Below are positions 1-7,372 of a stretch of 7,372 nucleotides of DNA, in pieces. The position numbers were made by a program, and so were the translations under genes. The stretch covers positions 1 through 7,372 of the forward strand of contig VXOZ01000131.1 in assembly GCA_009839775.1 (NCBI GenBank), written 5' to 3'. Source of the DNA: Chloroflexota bacterium. Its GTDB lineage: Bacteria > Chloroflexota > UBA11872 > VXOZ01. The notes below the pieces were generated by a model. It saw only the letters and a list, made by a program, of their open reading frames with translations, was not told the DNA's origin and did no database searches. Position 1 is the stretch's first letter. Every line of letters begins with the position of its first letter.

Positions 1-399
1 GTCTTCAATGAGATCTTCCGTATCCTGCGTCCAGGGGGATACTATATCTGCTATGACATTCATCCGTTCCAGCGGCCTTGGAAAGATCAGATCAGACCGA
101 TTGAAGTTGAGAAATCCTACTGGCAAACTGGTCCCTTTCGGGATGCAAAGGATGGCGCATTCAATTTCAACTGGACTCTTGCGGATATCCTCAACCCCTT
201 GGCAGCCGCGGGTTTCAGCTTGCGGCGTATCTTGGAAAGTCCTGCCGAAGATTCAAGGTTCTGGCAGGGTTACTCATACCTGCCGGGAACCGACGAAAGC
301 TTGCTTGATTGGAGTGAGAATCCTCGGTCTACACTACCGGTTTGGCTTACAATGGCTTTACAGAGGCCAGCGCAACATGATTATAGGCACACCCCGTGA
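1..399 (+). CDS. Class I SAM-dependent methyltransferase, C-terminal part (5' end outside window)
   Basis: Frame 1 is open from the first base to a TGA at 397-399 and gives 132 residues. It begins VFNEIFRILRPGGYY, the post-motif III signature (a helix, then LRPGG before a beta strand) that closes the SAM-binding Rossmann fold in class I methyltransferases. After that come an HPF...PW segment (about residues 21-27), an aromatic stretch ending FNFNWTLADILNPLAAAGF (about 55-73), and a tail with LPVWLTMALQRP. This arrangement resembles small-molecule methyltransferases of the Methyltransf_11/25 type. The SAM-binding GxGxG motif must lie upstream of the window. The substrate cannot be told from this part. 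No signal peptide or membrane segment is visible, so it is probably cytosolic. Hand-counted GC over 1-360 is about 51%, below the following genes. The gene lies 154 bp before tal and is unlikely to share its function. Confidence 0.85.
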   Translation, partial: VFNEIFRILRPGGYYICYDIHPFQRPWKDQIRPIEVEKSYWQTGPFRDAKDGAFNFNWTLADILNPLAAAGFSLRRILESPAEDSRFWQGYSYLPGTDESLLDWSENPRSTLPVWLTMALQRPAQHDYRHTP

Positions 400-421
400 T
401 TCTTTGGCACTCCGTCTAGAC

Positions 422-462
422 CTTGCCATTGCCCAGCTGGTGCGCGGTCTGCTTATGGCAAG
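422..462. repeat. Inverted repeat CTTGCCAT/ATGGCAAG upstream of tal
   Basis: Positions 422-429 (CTTGCCAT) and 455-462 (ATGGCAAG) are perfect 8-bp reverse complements separated by 25 nt. The spacer contains a second, self-complementary octamer, CCAGCTGG, at 433-440. No T-run follows, so this is not a standard intrinsic terminator. It could be a transcript hairpin between the methyltransferase and tal, or an operator, or chance. It is the only structure seen in the 400-553 gap, and no convincing sigma-70 promoter for tal was found there. Confidence 0.3.
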
Positions 463-541
463 AACGTCGCCAGTGTGCCCGCGAAGAGTGTCTACATCAA
501 GAAGGTGAACAGGGCTTGTTCATTGCAATCCGGGCTTAAAG

Positions 542-547
542 AAGGAG
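542..547 (+). promoter_or_regulatory. Shine-Dalgarno site of tal
   Basis: AAGGAG lies 6 nt before the ATG at 554, close to ideal spacing. It fixes the tal start. It is the strongest ribosome binding site in the window, in contrast to pgi, which has none visible. Confidence 0.8.
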
Positions 548-553
548 CTAACT

Positions 554-1681
554 ATGGTGGAGAAGAACAGACTCGTACAACTGCAGGACTACGACCAGAG
601 CGTGTGGCTGGATAGCATCAGCCGCGGCCTCATTCAGTCCGGCGAACTTCAGTCGTTGGTGGACAACGACGGTCTGCGAGGGATGACGTCGAACCCCGCC
701 ATTTTCGAGAAGGCCATCAGCGGCAGCGATGACTATCGCGACCAGTTGCGCGCGCTCCACGCCGCCGGTAAGAGCACGACGGAGATCTACGAGGCGGTTG
801 CGGTCACGGACATCCAGTCGGCGTGCGACGTGCTGCGGCCCGTGTACGACGCCAGCGCTGGCGAGCACGGCTTGGTCAGTCTTGAAGTATCGCCGGAGCT
901 TGCCTTCGATACGGAGGGCACAATCGCCGAGGTGCGCCGCCTCTGGCAACAGGTGGGCCGACCCAACTTGATGATAAAGATCCCGGCCACAGACGAGGGC
1001 ATACCCGCAGTGCAGCAGATGCTCACCGAGGGCTACAACGTCAACATCACGCTGATGTTCTCGCTCACCGACTACGACAACGTGGCCGAAGCCTACATTT
1101 CCGCTTTGGAAGCCCGCGCGGCGGCGGGCCAGCCGGTCAACCGCATCGCTTCCGTAGCGAGCTTCTTCGTAAGCCGCATCGATACGCTCGCCGACGAACT
1201 GCTCGAGGCCCGGGCTGAGGCCGGCGAGAGCCGCGCGCGTGAGCTCTTGGGTAAGGTGGCGGTGGCCAATGCGAAAGTCGCCTATCAACACTTCCTGGAC
1301 TTCTTCAAGTCGGAGCGTTTCGCCAAGCTGGAGGCACAGGGAGCGCGTGTGCAACGCGTGTTGTGGGCGAGCACCAGCACGAAGAATCCGGACTATTCCG
1401 ACGTGATGTACGTGGATACCTTAATCGGGCCGCACACCGTGAACACGTTACCCGACGACACCATGGACGCCTTCCGTGACCACGGCACGCTGGCTCAGAC
1501 TGTGGATACAGGCGTGGCGGAGGCCCAAGCCGTACTGGATGCCCTGGAGGTTGTAGGCGTGGACTACGATGCCATGACCCGGCAACTCCAGCAAGAGGGT
1601 GTGGATAAATTCGTGCAGCCGTACCAAGACCTGCTCGCGCGCATTGAGCAAGTGTGCGCCGAGCTTGTCGCTGCTTCGTAG
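554..1681 (+). CDS. tal: Transaldolase
   Basis: Cytosolic enzyme of the non-oxidative pentose phosphate pathway. It moves a dihydroxyacetone unit from sedoheptulose 7-phosphate to glyceraldehyde 3-phosphate, giving erythrose 4-phosphate and fructose 6-phosphate. The 375-residue product is a single class I aldolase (TIM-barrel) domain. Seen in order: SVWLDSISR (16-24), GMTSNPAIFEKA (43-54), the Schiff-base lysine segment MIKIPATDEG (140-149, Lys142), NITLMFSL (164-171), VASFFVSRID (201-210) and LWASTSTKNPDYSD (270-283). A GVDKFVQPYQDLL segment (349-361) closes the protein. Length fits the roughly 360-375 residues of the longer bacterial transaldolases and of the Tal half of Tal-PGI fusions. 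The ATG is preceded by AAGGAG. The stop TAG ends 2 bp before the pgi ATG, so the two form an operon. All expected active-site motifs are present and no defect is seen. Confidence 0.96.
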   Translation: MVEKNRLVQLQDYDQSVWLDSISRGLIQSGELQSLVDNDGLRGMTSNPAIFEKAISGSDDYRDQLRALHAAGKSTTEIYEAVAVTDIQSACDVLRPVYDASAGEHGLVSLEVSPELAFDTEGTIAEVRRLWQQVGRPNLMIKIPATDEGIPAVQQMLTEGYNVNITLMFSLTDYDNVAEAYISALEARAAAGQPVNRIASVASFFVSRIDTLADELLEARAEAGESRARELLGKVAVANAKVAYQHFLDFFKSERFAKLEAQGARVQRVLWASTSTKNPDYSDVMYVDTLIGPHTVNTLPDDTMDAFRDHGTLAQTVDTGVAEAQAVLDALEVVGVDYDAMTRQLQQEGVDKFVQPYQDLLARIEQVCAELVAAS

Positions 1682-1683
1682 CG

Positions 1684-3372
1684 ATGCCGGGAGACCAAAA
1701 CAGCGCGGAGACTGCAGTTTCGGGCACGCTGGATAAGCTTGCCCAGGCTGACGCCGGTAGGCGTCTGTGGCAGAAGGACGCCGGTCTCTGGTCAGACGAT
1801 CCGCAGGTTCAGGCGACCATTCGCAACCGGCTCGGCTGGCTGAACGTCGTTGCCGATATGCGGCGGTCCGGCATTGACGAGATCAATGCGCTGGCGACCG
1901 CGGTACGCGCTGAGGGTTACACGGATGCTGTCGTGCTCGGCATGGGCGGCAGCAGTCTTTGCCCCGACGTCTGTCGCGCCACCTTTGGCACTGCCCCCGG
2001 CTGGCTGCGGTTGCATGTGCTCGATAGCACCCATCCCCGTGCCGTGCGCGCCGTGGCAGATGCCGTTGATTTGGAGCGCACCCTCTTTATCGTTTCAAGC
2101 AAGTCTGGTACCACCGGCGAGTCGAATGCTTTCTTTCAGTATTTCTGGGACGTGGTCTCGCGGGAAGGAGTTGCGTCGCCCGGCGCCAACTTCATCGCCA
2201 TCACCGATCCCGGTACGCCCTTGGATGACGATGCCATTGCACACGGCTTTCGCTACGTCTTTCGCAATCCCGCCGACATTGGCGGCCGCTACTCGGCGCT
2301 TTCGTTCTTTGGGCTCGTGCCCATGGCATTGCTTGGTATGGACGTGGCCGACTTTCTGGCGCGCGCGGCGGCGATGGCGCGGCGTTGCGGACCTGAGGTA
2401 GCCGCTACCGCCAATCCCGGCAGCGTATTAGGCGCGCAGCTTGCATCCTATGCCCAGCACGGCCGAGACAAGCTCACGCTCGTGTGCGCCCCGGAGATTG
2501 CAACGCTGGGTTGGTGGCTGGAGCAGCTTGTGGCCGAAAGCCTCGGCAAGCAGGGAATCGGCGTCATCCCAATTGAAGGCGAGACGCTTGAGACGCCTGA
2601 GACCTACGCCAATGATCGAGTCTTCGTTCACATTGCACTCGCCAACACGGAATTGGGCGAACAAGAGCAACCACTCCGTGCGTTGGAAGAGGCCGCGCAT
2701 CCGGTAATTCGACTGGAGCTAGGGGACCCGCTGGACTTGGGCCAGGAATTCTTCCGCTGGGAAGTGGCAACTGCGATCGCGGGACACCTCTTGGATGTCA
2801 ACCCCTTCGACGAGCCCAATGTCCAAGAGAGCAAGGACAATACCGCCGCGCTCCTCGAATCATTCCAGGAGACTGGCGCTTTACCTGGTGAGGAGCCGGC
2901 AATCTCGGCGGGACCGCTGTCTCTCTACGGAGTCTCAGGGGTGCAATCTGTTAGCAATGCATTGCGCGGCTTTTTCGCTCAAATCGGAGCGGGCGACTAT
3001 GTTTCGCTCATGACCTATTTGCCGCAGGACAATGCGACACAGCACCGCGTGAACGCAATCCGTGATTCGCTTCGCGGTGCCACGCGTGCTGCAACCACGG
3101 TTGGGTACGGACCTCGCTTCCTGCACTCCACGGGGCAACTCCACAAGGGCGGACCCAATACCGCAGTATGCCTGCAACTTACGGCTGACATTGCAGAGGA
3201 CTTGCCGATCCCCGGTGCGCCGTATTCCTTTGGCACGTTCATCCAGGCGCAGGCGCTTGGGGACAGGCGTTCCTTGCAGCGCCACGGTCGGCGCGTGCTG
3301 CGAGTTCACTTGGGGCCAGCTTATATGGGCGGCCTCGCGACACTAGGGCGGGCGCTCGCGGACTTGTGCTGA
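1684..3372 (+). CDS. pgi: Glucose-6-phosphate isomerase of the Tal-PGI type
   Basis: Interconverts glucose 6-phosphate and fructose 6-phosphate in the cytosol. The product is 562 residues counted from the ATG at 1684. It has two SIS sugar-isomerase domains (roughly 60-220 and 240-385). Visible motifs are GMGGSSLCPDV (86-96), the phosphate-binding SSKSGTTGES (138-147), GGRYS with Arg202 (200-204), ESLGK with Glu285 (285-289), GQEFFRWE (353-360) and NPFDEPNVQESK (373-384). Lys384 sits where the catalytic lysine of PGIs lies. About 170 further residues follow, including GQLHKGGPN (484-492), AQALGD (522-527) and GRRVLRVHLG (535-544), the extension I associate with the PGI half of bifunctional Tal-PGI proteins. 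Start choice: the frame is open from 1648, and a GTG at 1654 overlapping tal is possible. ATG 1684, 2 bp after the tal stop, is preferred. No Shine-Dalgarno is visible, so translation is probably coupled to tal. Confidence 0.93.
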   Translation: MPGDQNSAETAVSGTLDKLAQADAGRRLWQKDAGLWSDDPQVQATIRNRLGWLNVVADMRRSGIDEINALATAVRAEGYTDAVVLGMGGSSLCPDVCRATFGTAPGWLRLHVLDSTHPRAVRAVADAVDLERTLFIVSSKSGTTGESNAFFQYFWDVVSREGVASPGANFIAITDPGTPLDDDAIAHGFRYVFRNPADIGGRYSALSFFGLVPMALLGMDVADFLARAAAMARRCGPEVAATANPGSVLGAQLASYAQHGRDKLTLVCAPEIATLGWWLEQLVAESLGKQGIGVIPIEGETLETPETYANDRVFVHIALANTELGEQEQPLRALEEAAHPVIRLELGDPLDLGQEFFRWEVATAIAGHLLDVNPFDEPNVQESKDNTAALLESFQETGALPGEEPAISAGPLSLYGVSGVQSVSNALRGFFAQIGAGDYVSLMTYLPQDNATQHRVNAIRDSLRGATRAATTVGYGPRFLHSTGQLHKGGPNTAVCLQLTADIAEDLPIPGAPYSFGTFIQAQALGDRRSLQRHGRRVLRVHLGPAYMGGLATLGRALADLC

Positions 3373-3419
3373 TAGTCCAATGGCGAGCGAAAACTGCCAG
3401 AGTTGCGTGACAATCTTCC

Positions 3420-3575
3420 CGTCATTCCCGCCTGCGCGGGAATCCATCTTCTCTAATTGCTCGCAGCGCAACGACTTGGGGCCATACAGTGAGCAACCAG
3501 GACTCCGCCCTTCGCCGAAGAGACGGGTTGCGCCCGCCTTCGCCAACCGAGCGGGGGATAAGCCCCCGCGATACT
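3420..3575. repeat. Palindromic composite repeat, copy A
   Basis: A 156-bp unit begins CGTCATTCCCGC. The first hairpin has 8-bp perfect arms ATTCCCGC (3424-3431) and GCGGGAAT (3436-3443) around CTGC. A middle part (about 3500-3525, ggactccg ... gagacgg) is a degenerate version of the second hairpin seen in copy B. The third hairpin, GCGGGGG (3551-3557) and CCCCCGC (3563-3569) around ATAAG, lies in a block CCTTCGCCAACCGAG...CGCGATACT (3537-3575). Compared with copy B, the first 36 bp match at 30 positions and the 39-bp last block at 37; the middle is poorly conserved. The family of repeats with ATTCCCGC...GCGGGAAT stems is widespread in bacterial genomes. The first hairpin starts about 50 nt after pgi and could shape that transcript's 3' end. 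Confidence 0.8.
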
Positions 3576-3606
3576 CCAATTGCTAAGAATATCCGGAAGT
3601 AAGACG

Positions 3607-3762
3607 CGTCATTCCCGCGAAAGCGGGAATCTATCTTCTCTTCTTGCTAGCGTCGCAGCGCATTACTGTACTGCTGGGAGAATCCTGGACTCCGGCCTCC
3701 GCCGGAGTGACGGATTGTGCCTTCCTTCGCCAACCGAGCGGGGGACAAGCCCCCGCGCTACT
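3607..3762. repeat. Palindromic composite repeat, copy B
   Basis: This is the second 156-bp unit, in the same orientation as copy A and exactly 187 bp downstream. It has three clean hairpins. The first is ATTCCCGC (3611-3618)/GCGGGAAT (3623-3630) around GAAA. The second is ACTCCGGC (3689-3696)/GCCGGAGT (3701-3708) around CTCC. The third is GCGGGGG (3738-3744)/CCCCCGC (3750-3756) around ACAAG. The first 106 bp (3607-3712) are bounded by CGTCATTCC and GGAGTGACG, which are inverted repeats matching at 8 of 9 positions, as in a small MITE-like element. The last block (3724-3762) is the part almost identical to copy A. No transposase is present in the window. Confidence 0.8.
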
Positions 3763-3768
3763 GAAGAG

Positions 3769-3804
3769 TCTGTTTACAATTGGGTTTGCCTCATTCTAAA
3801 CAGA
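3769..3804. repeat. Inverted repeat TCTGTTTA/TAAACAGA
   Basis: Perfect 8-bp arms at 3769-3776 and 3797-3804 flank a 20-nt loop that starts with CAATTG. The repeat begins 6 bp after composite copy B ends. It could be a weak transcript hairpin, a regulator site, or the remnant of an insertion boundary; nothing in the sequence decides between these. Confidence 0.3.
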
Positions 3805-3887
3805 GGCGCAGACAAGGCTTGCATAGCCTCGCGCGATTCACAATCCTGCTGGGATACGCGGAACAGTCATCATTTCTGCGTTTGGTA

Positions 3888-3919
3888 TTGGCCAAATCCG
3901 GCGGCACACGCGCTATAAT
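3888..3919 (+). promoter_or_regulatory. Probable zwf promoter (-10 TATAAT) with TTGGCCAA palindrome
   Basis: A perfect sigma-70-type -10 hexamer TATAAT lies at 3914-3919, 44 nt before the zwf GTG, predicting a transcript start near 3926 and a leader of about 38 nt. The best -35-like hexamer, TTGGCC (3888-3893), is 20 nt upstream, longer than the usual 16-18, so the -35 is weak. That hexamer lies in a perfect 8-bp palindrome TTGGCCAA (3888-3895), a plausible place for an activator or repressor to bind. This would give zwf its own transcription start separate from tal-pgi. Confidence 0.55.
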
Positions 3920-3963
3920 GTTGGACTAAGAATCCTAATAGCGTTTAGAGGGACAGAAATCAA

Positions 3964-5502
<1,539 letters not shown>

Positions 5503-5556
5503 GGAGCGCCGGCACCAAGCGAGGCCAACGTCCTTTCGTTTGCGATTTCCTGATTC

Positions 5557-5565
5557 TGCTACACT
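5557..5565 (+). promoter_or_regulatory. Possible extended -10 promoter of proS
   Basis: TGCTACACT matches the TGn-plus-hexamer layout of an extended -10 element (hexamer TACACT, 4 of 6 to TATAAT). There is no good -35 at 16-18 nt; TTGCGA at 5540-5545 is only 14 nt upstream. A start near 5572 would give proS a leader of about 70 nt. This is the only promoter-like signal in the 138-bp zwf-proS gap. Confidence 0.35.
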
Positions 5566-5640
5566 GAAATCACTCGCCACGACGGCTTTGCCATTGACCT
5601 TTCCGGCCCATGAAACAGACTGCGGAGCATATTGCATATC

Positions 5641-7372
5641 ATGAGACGCTCAGTGCTATTGTGTGAGACCTTACGCGACGATCCCGCGGAAGCCGACGTG
5701 CCCAACCACAAGCTGCTGGTGCGCGGGTGCTACATACGCCAGCTTGCATCGGGTATCTATAGCTTGCTCCCGCTCGGCACACGGGTGGCGGCCAAGATCG
5801 AGCAGGTACTTCGGGAAGAAATGGATGCTATCGGCGGCCAGGAACTCATTATGCCGGTAGTCCAGCCTGCCGAGATCTGGCAGCAATCGGGTCGCTGGTA
5901 CGACATCGGCGATGATTTGCTGCGGCTCAAGGACCGCGCCGAGCACGACCTGGTGCTGGCAATGACCCATGAGGAGGTCATCACGAGTCTCATCGGATAT
6001 AACGTGCATTCTTACCGCCAACTGCCGGTGATGCTCTATCAGATCCAGACGAAGTTTCGCGACGAGCCGCGCCCGCGGGCCGGGGCGATCCGGCTGCGTG
6101 AGTTCACCATGAAGGATGCGTACAGCGCCCACGTCAACCAGGAGGACCTGGACCGCTTTTACCCCGACGTGTACCAGGCGTACTTCAACATCTTCCGCCG
6201 CTGCGGGTTGGATGTGATGTCGGTGGACTCCGACGTGGGTATGATGGGCGGCACCATGGCCCACGAGTTCATGTCGCTGACGCCGGTGGGTGAAGATACG
6301 CTGGTGCTCTGTGACGCCTGCGGGCTCAGCGCCAACCGGCAGATTGCCACCTTCCGCAAGGACATTGTCGACGGCGGCGAGCCGCAACCGCTCGAGGAAG
6401 TGGCAACCCCTGACACGAAGACGATAGCCGAACTTGCAGCCCTGTTGGACATTTCTGAGACGAGCACCGCGAAAGCCACATTTTTCATGGGAGACAGCGG
6501 CCTGATCTTCGCCGTGGTGCGCGGCGACATGGAGGTAAACGAGACCAAGCTGGTGAATGCCACCAAGACCACTGCGCTGCGGCCTGCAACCGAGGGAGAG
6601 CTGCGGGAATACGGGATCGTGGGCGGTTATGCCTCGCCGATAGGCGTGAGCGGCGTGCAGGTCGTGGTTGACGATCTGGTGGCGCGGTCCACGAACTTGG
6701 TCGCGGGAGCGAATAAAGAAGGCTACCACCTGCACAACGTCAACTATGGCCGCGACTATGAGGCTGGCATCGTGGCGGATATTGCGAGCGCGTACGAGGG
6801 TGCACCGTGCCCGCAATGCGGCGGCCCGGTGCGCTTGGAGCGCGCTATCGAAGTGGGGAATATCTTCAAGCTGGGCACGAAATATGCGGCGGCGCTGAAG
6901 GCCCAGTATCGCGACGAGGCCGGTGAACTGCACCCCATGGTGATGGGCTGCTACGGCATCGGCGTGGAACGCCTCATGGCGGCGATCGTGGAAGCCTCGC
7001 ACGATGAAAACGGCATCATCTGGCCGGTCTCCATGGCGCCGTACCACGTGTACCTGGTCGTTCTGAACCAAAGTGACGAGACGGTCCTGCAAGCGGCGGA
7101 GCAGCTCTATGCCGACCTCGGCGCAGCAGGCGTTACGGTGCTCTTCGACGACCGCAACGAGAGCCCCGGCGTGAAGTTCACCGACGCTGACCTCCTCGGC
7201 ATGCCGCTGCGCATCACCGTAAGCCGCCGTACGCTGAAGAACGACTCAGTGGAGTTGAAGCTCCGCACGGCCAAGGAATTCGAACTGGTGCCGCTGGCGG
7301 AGGCGGTTTCGCAGGCGCAGGCGCAGATCGCGGCTTTGCAGGAAGCAATCGATGCGCGGGTAGTGGATGAAG
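5641..7372 (+). CDS. proS: Prolyl-tRNA synthetase (3' end outside window)
   Basis: Class II aminoacyl-tRNA synthetase that charges tRNA-Pro in the cytosol. Frame 1 stays open from ATG 5641 to the window end, giving 577 residues and no stop. Bacterial ProS is about 565-580 residues, so little is missing. Visible parts: N-terminal TLRDDPAEA (10-18) and IRQLASGIYSLLPLG (32-46), the motif 1 region; proline-pocket MTHEEV (108-113); motif 2 TKFRDEPRPRAG to REFTMKDAYS (137-162); the editing insertion (about 220-405) with VVRGDMEVNE (292-301) and Lys278, which aligns with the E. coli editing lysine; GNIFKLGTKY (406-415); motif 3 MGCYGIGVERL (435-445); and an anticodon-binding domain with LFDDRNESPGVKF (501-513). 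Cys pairs CDAC (224-227) and CPQC (390-393) may bind zinc. GGAG at 5624-5627 is 13 nt from the ATG, a loose ribosome site; the start is supported mainly by family alignment. Confidence 0.96.
   Translation, partial: MRRSVLLCETLRDDPAEADVPNHKLLVRGCYIRQLASGIYSLLPLGTRVAAKIEQVLREEMDAIGGQELIMPVVQPAEIWQQSGRWYDIGDDLLRLKDRAEHDLVLAMTHEEVITSLIGYNVHSYRQLPVMLYQIQTKFRDEPRPRAGAIRLREFTMKDAYSAHVNQEDLDRFYPDVYQAYFNIFRRCGLDVMSVDSDVGMMGGTMAHEFMSLTPVGEDTLVLCDACGLSANRQIATFRKDIVDGGEPQPLEEVATPDTKTIAELAALLDISETSTAKATFFMGDSGLIFAVVRGDMEVNETKLVNATKTTALRPATEGELREYGIVGGYASPIGVSGVQVVVDDLVARSTNLVAGANKEGYHLHNVNYGRDYEAGIVADIASAYEGAPCPQCGGPVRLERAIEVGNIFKLGTKYAAALKAQYRDEAGELHPMVMGCYGIGVERLMAAIVEASHDENGIIWPVSMAPYHVYLVVLNQSDETVLQAAEQLYADLGAAGVTVLFDDRNESPGVKFTDADLLGMPLRITVSRRTLKNDSVELKLRTAKEFELVPLAEAVSQAQAQIAALQEAIDARVVDE

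Larger units (their letters stand above)
3373..3963. other. Non-coding repeat-rich spacer between pgi and zwf
   Basis: This 591-bp stretch has no ORF with recognisable protein content; the short open frames run through palindromic repeats. It holds, in order, 47 bp of unremarkable sequence after pgi, composite repeat copy A (3420-3575), a 31-bp spacer, copy B (3607-3762), an 8-bp inverted repeat (3769-3804), about 80 bp without recognised structure, and the zwf promoter region (3888-3963). The palindromes directly downstream of pgi may stop or stabilise the tal-pgi transcript, although none is followed by a T-run. Confidence 0.85.

Noticed and set aside
429..458. Sigma-70 promoter for tal (TTGCCC with 18-nt spacer to TTATGG)
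   Set aside because: The -10 hexamer agrees with the consensus at only one position, so it is not supported.
8..508. Frame 2 open reading frame of 166 codons over the methyltransferase
   Set aside because: Frame 1 of the same DNA carries the methyltransferase signature LRPGG and a coherent C-terminal domain; the frame 2 product has no recognisable content.
548..1354. Antisense open frame opposite tal (268 codons)
   Set aside because: It is contained in a transaldolase gene with all active-site motifs, and no start signal or domain supports it.
1648..1681. Programmed -1 ribosomal frameshift joining tal and pgi
   Set aside because: The overlap of open frames allows it in principle, but no slippery X-XXY-YYZ heptamer is present.
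3220..3265. Loss of a catalytic lysine in Pgi at FGTFIQAQALGD
   Set aside because: This segment was first taken for the catalytic-lysine region. The better match to the PGI lysine segment is NPFDEPNVQESK, where Lys384 is present, so no active-site loss is claimed.
3420..3762. CRISPR array
   Set aside because: Only two long, diverged, palindrome-rich units are present, without short identical repeats and regular unique spacers.
3580..3918. Open frame of 112 codons in the pgi-zwf spacer
   Set aside because: It runs through composite repeat B and its hairpins and overlaps the zwf promoter; there is no ribosome site and no family resemblance.
5503..5640. T-box riboswitch upstream of proS
   Set aside because: The leader is short and has no T-box consensus (AGGGTGG...) or antiterminator/terminator pair.
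5671..7092. Long antisense open frame (473 codons) opposite proS
   Set aside because: Its translation is His/Arg/Val-rich with no recognisable domain, and it lies wholly inside the clear ProRS frame. It is a typical shadow ORF in GC-rich coding DNA.

Overview
The window reads as ordinary chromosomal DNA from a GC-rich free-living bacterium. It is mostly housekeeping central carbon metabolism, all on the + strand, and no sign of a novel multi-gene system was found. The transaldolase and phosphoglucose isomerase are of the kind that is fused into one Tal-PGI polypeptide in several phyla (for example Cyanobacteria, Chloroflexota and Acidobacteria). The intergenic palindromes of the form ATTCCCGC-GAAA-GCGGGAAT are a widespread type of dispersed repeat. 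A Chloroflexota-like or similar uncultured environmental bacterium is a reasonable guess, but the sequence alone does not settle the taxonomy.

Layout, left to right. Positions 1-399 hold the C-terminal 132 residues of a class I SAM-dependent methyltransferase, about 51% GC by hand count and visibly less GC-rich than what follows. A 154-bp gap with an 8-bp inverted repeat leads to tal (554-1681, strong Shine-Dalgarno). Only 2 bp later comes pgi (1684-3372), almost certainly co-transcribed and probably translationally coupled to tal. Then follows a 591-bp non-coding stretch. It carries two diverged copies of a 156-bp palindrome-rich composite repeat at an exact 187-bp offset, another inverted repeat, and a TATAAT promoter box. 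Next is zwf (3964-5502, GTG start), a 138-bp gap with an extended -10 motif, and proS (5641 to the window end), nearly complete but without its stop codon.

How the genes work together. Zwf takes glucose 6-phosphate into the oxidative pentose phosphate pathway with production of reduced nicotinamide cofactor. Tal returns pentose-phosphate carbon to fructose 6-phosphate and erythrose 4-phosphate. Pgi interconverts fructose 6-phosphate and glucose 6-phosphate, closing the cycle back to Zwf. Genes for 6-phosphogluconolactonase, 6-phosphogluconate dehydrogenase and transketolase are not in the window. ProS (prolyl-tRNA synthetase) is a separate translation gene with its own likely promoter. The most interesting material is the repeat-filled tal-pgi/zwf spacer and the two-gene state of the Tal-PGI pair.
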